This document shows positions 1-10,909 of a stretch of DNA of 64,000 bases, piece after piece. Position 1 is the stretch's first letter; each line of letters opens with the position of its first letter. The stretch comes from Bursaphelenchus xylophilus (taxonomy: Eukaryota; Nematoda; Chromadorea; Rhabditida; Aphelenchoididae). A program made the translations under genes and the position numbers. The notes beneath the pieces are model-generated. The model saw only the letters and a list, made by a program, of their open reading frames with translations. It ran no database searches and was not told the origin of the DNA. The stretch is from assembly GCA_904066235.2 (NCBI GenBank), contig CAJFCV020000005.1, positions 11,341,501-11,405,500 of the forward strand, written 5' to 3'.

Positions 1-3000
1 ACGTGTTGGTGACGACGATCATGTGTCTTTTTACCATATTCATGAGAAATCTGAAAGTAAATCGAAAATTTTAAAAATGAATTGCCTCTAAAATATAATT
101 TCTGACGTCTTTACAATCCTATAAGTTCTTTTTTAGCCAAAAAATACTGTAATTGAAGGAAAATCCTCAAAAATTTATGTTATACTTACGGGATGTGCTT
201 CAGGACGAAATCTTTCGCCGGTTTCCATTGTTTTTGTTTGATATCCCGGAAGAATGAGTGTGCAAATGAATCCGGGGCATGTCCAGTTAAAATATATCCA
301 ACAAAATCCAAGCAAAAATCGGAGACCCGTCCGCCAGTTTGAGATTGATAATTTTCGAAGAGTTTTTTGAAGATGTTGGCGTGGAAAAACTAAAAATTTC
401 GATATTACTCCTAAAATCAAAGGAAAAATTACATCCTATCGTATTCCCCACTTATTTTTCTACATTTAAACTTTCATTTCACCACCTACCTCGCTCTGAG
501 ACTCCCAATCCGAGACAGTTTTCAGGAAGGTCTCTCGGATATTGGTCATCAAGTGGAAAATATGGCACAATCGTGCGGCAATCTTAGCCAACGCCCGCAC
601 TCGCTTCTCGTTCTTCAAGCCGATGTCAAATTCCACAAGATAGATGGTGGATCCAGCTGAAGGGCCGGCTTCCTGCGGCATTTCAAAGCCACAATCTTCG
701 TCGAACACCGGCTTTCCGCAGGACATTGTGGCCAGCGCGATTTGGACATTCGAATTGGGCAAAAGGCAAATATCCGAGACCTCAGTCGACATACGATCAC
801 ATACTGAAAATTTTAGGATATTCGGCAAAGTATAAAATCAGATTTTAACATAATTCGTTTATATTACTTTAGACCTCAACATAGGTCTAAAGTAATATAA
901 ATTAATGTCGATTTTCGAGGCTACCTGGACTCATAAATTTGTCGTCGATGAGAACACTGTTGATCAACAAAACTCCACCCATGTAGACATCGAATCCCAC
1001 AAATTCTGCTCGTTGGCCAGCCGCAATAAGAATTGTATTCAGCAGTGACTTTTGAATCTTATCATGGCAATAATGCTCGATGCCTTTTACAATCTTGTAA
1101 TGATCTCGGCAACTATCAGACTCTTTCGTCCTCAGATGCTCACATTGCACCTAAAAATCAAAGTTTTTTGTGGGAAATTCGCGCAATTTTGACCTCCTCA
1201 TCAAGTGTAATATCCTAAAAGCGAAAAAAACAAACTCAAAATTTCTTACCGGCACAAGACTCCCATCGAAATTCATCAGACCACCCGTTTTGACGGTCTC
1301 GACAAATTTATTGAGACAGTCCAACTTCAACCACTTCAAATGCGTGTAATTCTGGCTCTTCATCCTCAAGGTGTACAAAATTGTTCCATCGTTCACGTCG
1401 AGGAAGTGGCACACCCCAAACTCGAAGCAAACGGCCAGAACAGTCCCATCCGGCGACCAAGCAAAACAGGAGAAAGCTCCGACGTCTTCTTTACTCAAAT
1501 CCGAAGCGTTTCTGGACCATTTCGAGTAGAACACTGCCTCTGGCGCTACCTTTTTCTAAAACAATTAAAATTTAACGAAAGGTTTTTTAAAACCAACTAC
1601 AATGTGTAAAAGACGTCTTGAAAAACGATCTTCCTCTATTTGGACGTCTCACATGAAAAATCGGCAATAATTTATATTCACCATACCGCCCCGGGGAAGA
1701 AGTCTCAGAACTCCAATTATTAGGTTGATACAAAAGTTTTTACACATTTTTTTGAGACACTTCAAAATAAAACTCCTAGAGCCTGATTGAATGTACGTTA
1801 AAACTGAAAGCATAGATGTATGGGGCAGAACATTGCAAAATTTTTGATTCGTGGCATTTTATTTTCTACAAGCTTCCTTTCAGAATATTTCAAAAATACT
1901 AAAAATTTCTCCGTTTGTGTCATCGTGAATATCCTGGGCCCTAGCAATTTTCCAGCCCACTAAAAAGTCTCGGGTTTTGGGTTATTCGTACTGGGGATGG
2001 CTGTAGTTTCTTCTGAATTTATTGCTCTACTTATATCTACACTGACGTTTTTTGTAGCATCCCATAAAGTTGGCCGGAGAGCCGAGCTACCGATCAAAAG
2101 CAGATTTTTAAAAATTTTTTGAAAGGAGTTAGATTTTTTTGACTCGGCTGCCATTCAGGTTGTACAAAGACAGTATGCTGATGATACATTCGAAAAGTCA
2201 CCAACTGAAATTGCCTTATAAGGTAGAAAAGTAGCATAAACTCCACTTTTAGGCGAATTTTTGTAATTTTTTTACTGGTAGGGCAAGAGGACCTTCAGCT
2301 TAGCGCGTCTAGCAACTGATAGTGTATGTCAAGTAGGATCAATTATTTATTAAATAACTAGAATACCGGGCGAGAGTAATGAACAGAAAACGTTTTTGTA
2401 AAAATCCCCTAAATTTCGTAAAATATTGGTAGATTAAAAAGATTCGATTTTTCTGCCGCATAGCTAAAGCTAGCGCGAATGTTTAGCATTGGCGTTGTAG
2501 TGCTACTCATACACTACAATAACAGAAAGCGTTATCTCTTAGTGCTTCTAATAGCTGCGTCTACAGGGTCTACTTTTGCCAGACCCTAATTTTTGATTTT
2601 TCGCACTAAAAATTTTTCGACTAGCCCTATAGCAAATTGTCCTCGATGCCATAGAGATTACATACAGGCATACCATATTCTAGAATATTAAGAAGATACA
2701 GCCACTCTAGACGTAACGCCGGTGGTTTACTTTTTCTTCCTTCGAGTAGTTAAGGTTTAACACGGCGCTACTACTACAAATTGCTAAGTTGTAAAAAGTT
2801 ATTAATCTACTATAATCTACAAACAGCCCTCTTTCTAACAAGATATATATCAGGCCCACTGGCCTTGGTCTAAATTTTTTAAAATTTTTTAAAGACATGT
2901 GTAAAAACTTTTGTATCAACCTAATAAAAGACCTAAAATCCAAAGAAAAAGTTAAAAATCCTCACCTTCCAACCAGTCTTCCAATGTACTCGCTTCAAGC

Positions 3001-3139
3001 AAATTTCTCCATCCGTTGAAGCCAACGCAACGACGTCCAAAACTGGATTCCATAGGCTATCTCGGATCTTGAACTTGGTCCGATGCTCCGAATGAGCGAA
3101 TGTCGTCTGCTTGAGGAAGAATCCAGCGGGATCGGCCAT
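1..3139 (-). CDS. emb-30: Anaphase-promoting complex subunit 4 (APC4, emb-30-like), 3' end outside window
   Basis: Proposed exons (minus): 3139-2966, 1555-1250, 1214-1194 (microexon), 1150-925, 803-490, 389-190, 50-<1; phases agree throughout. The start MADPAGFF is followed by WNPVLDVVALASTDGEICL, the N-terminal WD40 strand typical of APC4. Next comes AFSCFAWSPDGTVLAV, and further on LTGHAPDSFAHSFFRDIK, matching the GHA-containing helical segment of the APC4 long domain. APC4 is a scaffold of the APC/C ubiquitin ligase that drives the metaphase-anaphase transition. The acceptor TTTAG 30 nt before the ATG could be a spliced-leader site. Intron 1 (1556-2965) is 1.4 kb because it holds a mariner-type element. 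The microexon and the 43-nt intron after it (donor GTCAAA) are the weakest part. The family call is firm; the symbol is by homology only. Confidence 0.82.
1720..2924. mobile_element. Mariner-type non-autonomous element, 1205 bp
   Basis: A perfect 28-bp terminal inverted repeat starting TTAGGTTGATACAAAAG lies at both ends, flanked by TA on each side (1718-1719 and 2925-2926). TTAGGTTG ends plus TA target duplication are the mariner hallmark. The length is close to a full mariner, but no transposase ORF or D,D34D motif is visible, so it is decayed or non-autonomous. It lies in intron 1 of the APC4 gene. Confidence 0.85.
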
Positions 3140-3788
3140 ATTTCTTGTCCAATTGAATAAAACTAAAGGTTTATTTTGGCCAAAAACATATTTTTTTGCG
3201 AAAATTTTTATTTCTCGCTTGCGCGAGCTGCGCCCAAGGTTAATGCTGATTTTTGCAGAATAAATTGGTAAAATGATTTCGACAGCATGCATATGGAGTA
3301 ATACTAAGATACCCAACGATATGAGATTGAAAATTACTGGTTTACTTGCAATTCCTTCAGTTATTTTACATCTTTCATCGTATAAGATGGGAATGCAGCC
3401 TGCACCTTCGCCGACTCCACAAAATATTGTTTTTTTGTTGTTTTTCTCATGAAACATGTGGTTTCCCGGTCATCACATGGTAATCCCACTTATTTCTTGC
3501 CCTTTTTTTACGGCTATGAACCTTGGAACGCTATCCAATTTGCCCGAAATGAAAGGCAGAGCCAGTGAACTATAATCTTTTATCCGTTAGCTCGTAAACA
3601 GCAAGATGTTGTTTCAAAATTGTTTGTTATTGGTTTCAAAAGCGCTGGTTGCGAAAATCGAGTACTGCATCGTTTATTTCGGCTGGATCTTTAGGGCCTC
3701 TCACTTCTTGGTCGGAGGTTTTTCAATTTTTCCATTTTCCCTTATTTCTCACTGTAATTCCGCGATTTTCAGGCTGATTACTGTAGAA
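3140..3788. promoter_or_regulatory. Divergent promoter region between APC4 and the GNAT gene
   Basis: About 650 bp separate the two divergent start codons, so promoters for both genes should lie here. The APC4 frame stays open upstream to 3457, but the conserved N-terminus starts at 3139. On the plus strand an intron-like GT...TTTCAG pair (about 3719-3771) suggests a spliced 5' leader for the GNAT gene. No clear TATA box is seen. Confidence 0.4.
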
Positions 3789-4245
3789 ATGACCTCTCGT
3801 ATCCAACACTGCGCCAAGTCCATGCAATTTTTCGTGAATTTGAGTGGGTTTTCCAATTTTTTTCAATTTTTTATATCAGATGTCAAGTGTAATATAAGAA
3901 ATGACGAAAAGTCGCTGCAATTCCAGAGAACGGGCAAAAAGCCGTGTTGGACTACAAGATCAAGGAAGGAAATATTTTGGACATGAAGCACACGTTTGTT
4001 CCGCCCGAGGGAAGAGGCCAAGGGCTCGCGGAAGAGCTGGTCAGAGTATGTGTAATATTTGCGCTCAAAAAAAAAAAGAAAACGCTCGCTGATGCCTCGT
4101 TTTTCAGGAGGGGTTCCAGTTCGCCAAGTCCAACAAATTCCAAGTGTACCCGACATGTTCGTATGTTCAACGATATGCCAAAGAGATTGCCACTCCCGAG
4201 GAGCAAAGTCTCATTTCGAAGATGTGGAACAAAGCCAGTTTGTAA
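3789..4245 (+). CDS. NATD1-like GNAT-family N-acetyltransferase domain protein, 103 aa
   Basis: Exons 3789-3843, 3927-4045, 4108-4245; the stop TAA is 4243-4245. The joined product contains MQFFVNLKNGQKAVLDYK, then ILDMKHTFVPPEGRGQGLA (acetyl-CoA-binding RGxGxA motif), and ends with YPTCSYVQRYAKE. This order (QF-V, AVL-Y, D-HT-VP, RG-G-A, C-Y-Q-Y) matches the small NATD1/YjdJ branch of GNAT proteins, which is about 110 aa long. The substrate of this branch is not well established. The first intron was chosen because only its acceptor TTCCAG at 3926 keeps the conserved frame; read straight through, the region is frameshifted. The start is the ATG nearest the conserved block. Divergent from APC4. 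Confidence 0.75.
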
Positions 4246-4304
4246 TCCGCACGTTCCATGAAGCGGAATATTTAATACCTAGGCACTTTTGTACAGATTT
4301 GTAT

Positions 4305-4310
4305 AATAAA
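4305..4310 (+). terminator. Polyadenylation signal AATAAA for the GNAT gene
   Basis: AATAAA lies 60 bp past the stop codon, in an AT-rich stretch. Confidence 0.6.
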
Positions 4311-4499
4311 CAGTCATCTGCAAAAGGGCTATTTTTTCAGTTTTTGACCTTTTGTCGAGTGCACAGTGCGTTTTTCGGAGAACTGCACTGTGCTGTTTTC
4401 CCATAAGTCTTGGTTGCTCCGATGGTCTTCGCAAAAACCTGATCACCCAAGTGTACACCAACGAATCTTCGGTCTTCATTATGTAACACAAACCACGTA

Positions 4500-4756
4500 C
4501 AGTTGGGGACCTGATCCAGTGGCAATAAACGTACCATTTTCCATCCAGGAAGTATCAAAAAATGTGGCAAAATACCTCCCTTTTCAGGTGAAAAAATCCG
4601 ATTTCAAAAGCGCGCCCGCTCATTTTGTGAGGAAAAAAGGCTCCGCCTTCAAAACGAAGTTTTTCTCACTTGGAGAGGGAAGCATTTTGCCACATTTTTG
4701 ATACTTTCCGGTTGCAAAATGGTACGTTTTGTGCCACTGGATCAGGTCCCGCACTG
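4500..4756. mobile_element. Family A MITE (Tc1/mariner type)
   Basis: Inverted ends read CAGTTGGGGACCTGATCCAG at the left and, inverted, CAGTGCGGGACCTGATCCAG at the right, with TA before the left end. The internal half-palindrome carries the family signature ATGTGGCAAAAT and CCAAGTGAAAAAA blocks. No ORF. Confidence 0.8.
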
Positions 4757-5388
4757 TTGCATTCCTATTCTCCTCAATACAATTTACTGACATGAGTGAA
4801 AAGAATAAACAAAAATGAAATGAAGATAAGTGTTCCAAAACATTTCACACTATCAATTTTTTTGACCATTTCACTAACTGCACTGTGCGTTTCAAAAACT
4901 TTTTTCGCGCTGTGCAAATGTTTCTAAAACTCCCAGAAACCCCCTGCACGTCAATCCAGCGCATTTCCTGAACCGTTTCGAAACTTCGTATCGTTTTCAT
5001 TGATTGAAAAGAGAGACGAAATGTCGCGAAATTATCGGCACTTTTTCTCGCCCGAAATAACTTATTTTTCTCGAACAGGAAGAAGAAAGATAAGAAAATG
5101 CTTTTTATCGGATAGTGACATTTCGTTTTGGACGAATCGTCAAAAAGGGTCGGGAAATATTTTGTTCTATTTTGGATTGACGTGCCCTGGAACTGTTTAC
5201 TCTGCTGAGTGGGAACCGTTTCGCCGCGATCTCTTGCACTATGCACGCGACTGGCATTTTACCGGGAGTTCATTACCATCGGCGTTTTATGCAAATCTGT
5301 TCGGGGAAAATGGGAAAATCCAACAACAGCTTAAAACTACGGATCCGCGAACAGCAAGGTTGTTATAAATTCAAAGCCCGCGCTTACC
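4757..5388 (+). promoter_or_regulatory. Upstream region and promoter of carboxylesterase A
   Basis: No gene is seen. The last 150 bp (from about 5240) are closely repeated upstream of esterase B (10768-10909). Shared parts include CATTTTACCGGGAGTTCATT, an octamer-like ATGCAAAT and a TATA-like GTTATAAATTC 20-30 bp before the ATG. This conservation makes it the best promoter candidate in the window. Confidence 0.55.
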
Positions 5389-8300
5389 ATGAACTACACA
5401 GTCATGCTGAAGATTATCGTAGTGTTATTTTTTTGCTATTCAACATGTGCCCTGGATGCGGGGATTGATGTGGATGCGGCGCCGAAGGTGGATGTGAGGC
5501 TGTCGTTGGGCTGGATCCGAGGCTACGAATTCAAGGCCAAAGAGGGAACCGCCAATGTGTTCAAGGTAGGCGAGGCGCAGAGTCGACAGTCCTTCAGGAA
5601 AGTCGCTGAAGTGAATTCGGCTACATGCACTGTTCGAAAACAAAAGTTCACTAGATTGCACCGTGCAATAGGCTTTTTTCGGCGGGCGCACACGTGCGGG
5701 CAACCACTTTGCGGGCAACCAGTTTGCGGGCAAATCTTTTGCGGGCAGCCACTTTGCGGGCAGCTGACATTTGCGGCCAGCACCGGCATTTGCGGGCAGC
5801 CTGGGACATTTGCGGGCAAGGTCGACAGTTGCGGGCAGCCTGGAAGATTTGCGGGCAGCCGACATTTGCGGGCAACCGGCACTTGAGGATAACAAGGTGG
5901 AGGTGGAAAAATTACTTCGATATTTTGGAAATTTTCCGACATTTGCGGGCAGCCGACATTTGCGGGCAACCGGCACTTGAGGATAACAAGGTGGAGGTGG
6001 AAAAATGACTTCGATATTTTGGAAATTTTCCGACATTTGCGGGCAGGCTATACTTACGGGAAACCGACATTTGCGGGCAACAGTTCCAAAAGTTCCTATA
6101 CAGTCTGTGTGATTGTTTTTTCCTGTTGCCCGCAAATGTCGGTTGCCCGCAAGTGTCGGCTGCCCGCAAATGTCGGCAAATTTCCAAAATATCGAAGTAA
6201 TATTTCCACCTCCACCCTGTAACCCTCAGGTGCCGGTTGCCCGCAAATGTCGGCTGCCCGCAAGTGTCGGTTGCCCGCAAGTGTCCCAGGCTGCCCGCAA
6301 GTCTCTCAGCTGCCCGCAAATGTTTCAGCTGCCCGCAAATGTGACCCCCAAATTTTGCCCGCAAAGTGGTTGCCCGCAAAAAATTTGCCCGCAAACTGGT
6401 TGCCCGCAAAGTGGTTGCCCGCAAGTGTCGCGACGCCCTTTTTTCCGGCTGTCGCTTGCATCCTGACTTTTTATGCACAGTGCAAGTCGCTAGAATCATT
6501 TCAGCGGCTTTGCGAACGGATTTAGATGATGGGCGGTTCCAAGGCAAATCCATGTCTTTAACTTTTTGCGAAGAAAATATGTATTTATTGTGACGTGTAT
6601 CGTCGTACTTGAAAATTTTTATTAATTTTTATTGCTGTTCTCTCACTGTAGTTATACCCGAGAGTAAAAACACCAGAAAACCGAGCCGCTAAAAGTGCAG
6701 ACGTGGGCGATTTGTTGCCTGGCTGTCCATAGCGTCTGGTTCGGAGCAAAAAAAAACAACAAGGCTTATTCGGGGATAAAACAGTGAAAATAAACCTTGC
6801 AAGCCTTACCAAAACGAAGGAACTCGGATATGAACAAAAAGTGGAGATTGCAGCGCTAAAAGCTGAAAGCGCAACGGGCGGCACGACGCTTGCGAGCAAC
6901 CACTTTTCGAGCAACCAGAATTTATCAAGTACAACTACGGTAAATGCCGGATTCTACCGTAATCTACGTACTATTACCGAAAATTTTCATTGACCCCGTG
7001 GTACTTATAAGCATACGGATCTATTGAATCCATCCACCGCTTTCAAAGTTATCGTAGGGGACCTGATCCAGCGGCAAAAAACGTACCATTTTGTATCCGG
7101 GAAGTATGAAAAATGTGGCAAAATTCTTCCCTCTCCAAGTTTGTTTTCAAAAAATGTTTTATGAACTTCTAAAAATGGCTGGTTAACCTTATGGTAACTT
7201 TTCAAGCCCCTTGTACACCTGGAAACTCATATAATTAGCAACATCTAACTGCCAAATTTATCGGTAGAATTTCTGGCTGTAAGCAAATGTTGGTTTTCCA
7301 AAAATGCCGGCAGAAAAGTTTCCTTTCTTCTACCCGCAAAGTGGTTGCCCGCAAGTGTGGCCTCGTCATCCAGAGTTTCCCTTGTAAAGTCATCATTTTT
7401 TCAGCGAGTCCCATACATTTCCCCACCCATCGGAGGCCTGCGCTTCCACAGCCCAGTTCCAGCCAAGTCCTGGGAAGGGATCCTGGATGCCACACAGCCC
7501 GCCTTGGCGTGTCCACAAAACACAACGGACATGGACAAGTATACGTGGGCCGCCGTAAAAGATCAAAGCGAGGACTGTGTGTACTTAAATATTTATGCGG
7601 ACAACCGTTGCAATGTGAGTGAAAAAATGAACCGAATTGAATTTTGATGCGCCTACCGTAATTTTGATGATTTCTAACCGCTTCTTTGCGCACCATTTAG
7701 GCCGAAAACCCTTGTCCAGTCCTCTTTTATCTTCATGGCGGTGGAAATACTTTCGACAGTCCGAGAATGTTCAATGACTCGTTGATTGTCGAGAATTTCG
7801 CGTCGCATGGAGTGGTTTGGGTGTTGCCGTCGTATCGGCTTGGCATTCTTGGCTGGATGGACATTGGCGAGAGCACGGTTGATGCGCCGTATAATGCGGG
7901 ACTGCTGGGTAAGTATCGGTCTGTCGGGAAAATAATGTGGATTCGTTGCGATTGGAAATTTGGCGCTACTGCTGCGATGCAAGATATTTTGCTGCGACAA
8001 ATCCACATTATTTTCCCGACATACTGACAGATAATTTGTCGGGAAAGTAATGAGCACTCTGTCGCATCGAAAATCGCATCGACGCCGAGAAAATGAATTG
8101 TATCGCGACAAAATTAAATTCTTTTCAATTCAGCGACACGATCAGCGACATTGTGCTCATTATTTTCCCGACAGACCGATATTTGAAATTTTCAGATGTC
8201 ATCGCGGCCCTTCGCTGGACCCAACGAGAAATCGTCGCGTTCGGAGGCAACAACCGCGACATTGTGCTGCTGGGCCATAGTTCTGGGGCCCACCTGGCCT

Positions 8301-10634
8301 CGTTGGTCTTGTCCAGCCCCGCAGTGGAGGAGAACGCATTTAGTCGGGCATTTATCATGAGTCCAGGTGGGCGAGTTTTGGACCACGTGAACAGGCCGAG
8401 AAGCACATTCATCGCCGAAAAAGTGGGCGTAAGTTGAATTAATGCAGCAATGTGCAAAAAACTGAACACTTCTGGCAACATTTTTACAGAAACCCCGTAT
8501 ATTAGAAGTTTCATAAAGTGCACGGACATTTTTTTGCTGTTTTCAGTGCATTTTCGACGACAAGCTAGAGTTCCTCAACTTTACGCAACGCGTCTCTTGC
8601 TTGCGTTCCAAGCCCTTTCGTGAGCTCATACTTGCCGCCCTACCCTTGCAAGACAAACGGCCTGAGGATATGTTGGGGCCACAAGTCGATGGGTACAGCA
8701 TGACTCAACGGAATCTCTTTGATCTGGCCCGACAGTGGAGGGCAAGTTGTTGTTTATTTATCGACAAAAAGTCTTGTTTCAGCCAATCAAACTGTTCTTG
8801 GGAGTGATGTCCTACGAAGGTGATTTCGACGTGGGATACCTGGACAAGGACGTCTGTCACACCTACGTGCCCTACGTTTGTCCCGGACGTTTGGCGGAGT
8901 GTGAGTTGAAGTGTCGCAAAGTGTTCGGAGCGCCCCACAAAATCCCGATCGGAGGGACGTTTATTCAGGCATTCACCTGGCTCGTTGGGCACATCAACAC
9001 CAACAAAGGCGGAGAGTCTTACTATCAGGTGTTCGACCAGTATCATGCCGACGTTCATGCCGAGGAGCTGACGTTCGCATTTGGGTTGCATGCAAACAGA
9101 AAGTTTCATGCCAGGAACATTGGACATCAAATGCAGAAGCGGTTCTTCCCCAAACTGCTGCTGAGGTTTATATTGAACCAAACGTTGGTTGAAGGTAGGT
9201 TGACATATTCTAGTTTTTTGAGACTTATTGAAACTTGATTTGGTGACAAAAATTGCGTTAGAAGGCATCAAAATTCTAGTTGTCAGTCGGCCGGGAAGAT
9301 ACAGCGGCGGACCTGATCCAGTTGGCCAAAAACGTACCATTTTGCATCTGGGAAGTCTCAAAAATGCAGCAAAATACCTCCCTCTCCAAGTGAAAAAAGA
9401 ACTCCGATTTCAAAAACGCGCCCAATCTTTTTGTGAGAGAAAGGGCGCGCAGTTCAAAGCGGAGTTTTTTTTAGTTGGAGAGGGAGCCATTTTGCCACAT
9501 TGTTGAGAATTCCCGGATGCTGTGGTGTATGATCAAACGTAGATAGGTAGGTGGAATAGACACAAGTTTAGAGTAAGGTTTATTTAGACCACCGCACACG
9601 AAGGAAGAGAAATGAGATTGATCTTCTTATTGGTGACGAGACATAGTTTTTATATGACTTGGTTTATGCTAATTTCTGTGGGAATTGTGGAGGCTTTTGA
9701 GGGTCCACAACAGATGCAAAATGATACGTTTTTTGCCGCTGGATCATTCCCTCACTGTAGGGTCGTCGCGCTTTGGAATTTCCCATCATTTATTTGTGTT
9801 GGCTAGCCGCAGCTGGAGATTTGATTCTCGATTGCACTCTTTTTTCGGTCAAGGGATGGTTTATACGATGAAAAATGTTTTTGATAGAGAAGTACAAGAA
9901 GTGCGACGCTTAGGTTCCCTTTAATCTTTTGAATACACTTCGGGCAATGACCACATATAGCCTTTGCTTGCAAAAAAACGGTAGCAGTAAAGCCGAAAAA
10001 TTTTTATTTTGTGGCTGTCAGTCTGCCGGGAAAATAATGTGGACTCGCCTTGGAATCGCCCATTATCGCTGGCTAGTCGCGGCTGGAAATTCTATGCGCG
10101 GCTGCGACTAGGTGAGACATTTTTTTGCGATGAATCCACATTATTTTCCCGACGACATGATAAGACATTTGAATAAACTGCATGTCCCTTCAAAACATTC
10201 TAGGCTGGGAGCCAATGGATCTGCAGGGCCGCAACTACTTCTACAACAACTTCAAAGCCATTGGAGACCCGGACAATTACACAGTCGTCATAAAGCCGCA
10301 CTACGTCAAAGGCGAGATCTATCATCAGGCGGCGGTCGACTTCTGGTGGAGGGACTTGGCCGAGCTGCACAAACATGACCCTCGCCATCTGCATTCAACA
10401 CCCCCACCGCCTGCGCCATCTCCGGTTGTTGTGGAGACCACCGGCGTTCCCTGGTACATATTCTTGATCGTGATCGTGATTGCGTTGGTGCTGGCGTTGG
10501 CGTTGCTGGTTATTGTTGGGGTTTCGTTCGTTTGGAAGGCGAGACGGGTGTATAAAAGTGGTAAAGAGATGAAGGTGACAGAGAAAGGTGATGGAACCAA
10601 TGCCTCAGGCGCTGCGGAGCGCAATGATGTATAA
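5389..10634 (+). CDS. Carboxylesterase type B, C-terminally membrane-anchored (esterase A, 621 aa)
   Basis: Exons 5389-5565, 7405-7614, 7701-7908, 8196-8428, 8547-8741, 8783-9194, 10204-10634; phases agree. An N-terminal signal peptide (MNYTVMLKIIVVLFFCYSTC) leads into an alpha/beta-hydrolase of the carboxylesterase/cholinesterase family. The oxyanion loop HGGG is at 141-144 and nucleophile Ser227 sits in GHSSG. Glu353 in SYEG and His433 in VHAEEL complete the triad. After a proline-rich stretch, one membrane segment (about 563-588) and a basic cytoplasmic tail follow, so the enzyme is predicted to be extracellular or luminal. Intron 5 (8742-8782) starts with GC, not GT. Introns 1, 3 and 6 are swollen by repeats. 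Tandem paralogue of 10910-14851. Substrate unknown; detoxification or lipid ester hydrolysis is typical of the family. Confidence 0.9.
5690..6445. repeat. Palindromic minisatellite of TGCGGGCAACC-type units
   Basis: Units of about 10-20 bp (TTTGCGGGCAACC, TTTGCGGGCAGCC, ACATTTGCGGGCA) are tandem from 5690 to about 5880 and recur near 5945-5980 and 6040-6080. They continue in inverted orientation (TTGCCCGCAAATGTCGG) from 6122 to 6430. The flanks 5620-5690 and 6445-6500 are also inverted, with GCACNGTGC motifs. It lies wholly in intron 1 of esterase A; the ORFs it opens are artefacts of the repeat. Confidence 0.85.
7054..7141. mobile_element. Family A MITE, left half only
   Basis: It starts GGGGACCTGATCCAGCGGCA and runs to CCCTCTCCAAG, then stops; the right half is missing. 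In intron 1 of esterase A. Confidence 0.6.
7914..8027. mobile_element. Family B MITE, GTGGA subtype
   Basis: ATCGGTCTGTCGGGAAAATA at the left and an inverted CATTATTTTCCCGACATACTGA end at the right bound a short core with GTGGATTCG / ATCCACATT as extended inverted repeat. It begins five bases after the donor of intron 3 of esterase A. Confidence 0.75.
8036..8180. mobile_element. Family B MITE, GAGCACTCTGTCGC subtype
   Basis: TTGTCGGGAAAGTAATGAGC on the left and CTCATTATTTTCCCGACAGA on the right. The core has the CGCATCGAAAATCGCATCG signature. Second copy in intron 3 of esterase A, ending 15 bp before the acceptor. Confidence 0.75.
9302..9520. mobile_element. Family A MITE, right end eroded
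   Basis: It starts CAGCGGCGGACCTGATCCAG and keeps both arms up to GCCATTTTGCCACAT, but the terminal part degenerates after CCCGGATGC. In intron 6 of esterase A. Confidence 0.7.
9525..9760. repeat. Dispersed repeat (inverted copy at 55640-55815) followed by a family A right end
   Basis: The stretch with GTAGATAGGTAGGTGGAATA, GACACAAGTTTAGA and TATATGACTTGGTTTATGC recurs in reverse complement at 55640-55815. From 9712 to 9760 a lone family A right end follows (TGCAAAATGATACG to CACTGTA). Confidence 0.6.
10018..10160. mobile_element. Family B MITE, GTGGA subtype
   Basis: TCAGTCTGCCGGGAAAATAA at the left and ATTATTTTCCCGACGACATGA at the right; core with GCTAGTCGCGGCTGGA. It ends 44 bp before the last exon of esterase A, and a matching copy sits at the same place in esterase B. 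Confidence 0.8.
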
Positions 10635-10909
10635 GATTGTAAATATTGGAGTTTGGAATATGTAAAGTAAAAAATAACCATTGTAAAAGAGCAAAAGTTT
10701 GAAATGAAGGGGAACTATCGGAGTCAGTAGAATGATCCGTTAAATCTTATGATTCTGTGCTCTATGCAGGCGACGGGCATTTTACCGGGAGTTCATTACC
10801 ATCGGCGTTTTATGCAAATCTGTTCGGGGAAATGGGAAAATCCGACAACAGCTAAAACTACGGAGCCGCGAACAGCAAGGCTGTTATAAATTCAAAGCCT
10901 GCGCTTTCC
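10635..10909 (+). promoter_or_regulatory. Intergenic region and duplicated promoter of carboxylesterase B
   Basis: From 10768 the sequence repeats the esterase A upstream region (ACCGGGAGTTCATTACCATC, TTTATGCAAATCTGTTCGG, GTTATAAATTC) up to the ATG. The duplication unit therefore carried its promoter. No perfect AATAAA is seen after esterase A. Confidence 0.55.

Noticed and set aside
2933..3457. N-terminal extension of APC4 upstream of 3139
   Set aside because: The frame is open, but the upstream peptide is hydrophobic and unlike APC4, whose conserved N-terminus fits the ATG at 3139.
3606..3771. Coding first exon for the GNAT gene (MLFQNCLLL...)
   Set aside because: Splicing it to the acceptor at 3771 puts a TGA in frame at once; it can only be 5' leader.
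5440..6135. Long minus-strand ORF (231 aa) and several other ORFs over the TGCGGGCA repeats
   Set aside because: They translate as low-complexity repeats of CPQ, ARK or LRAT and exist in several frames because the repeat unit is stop-free.
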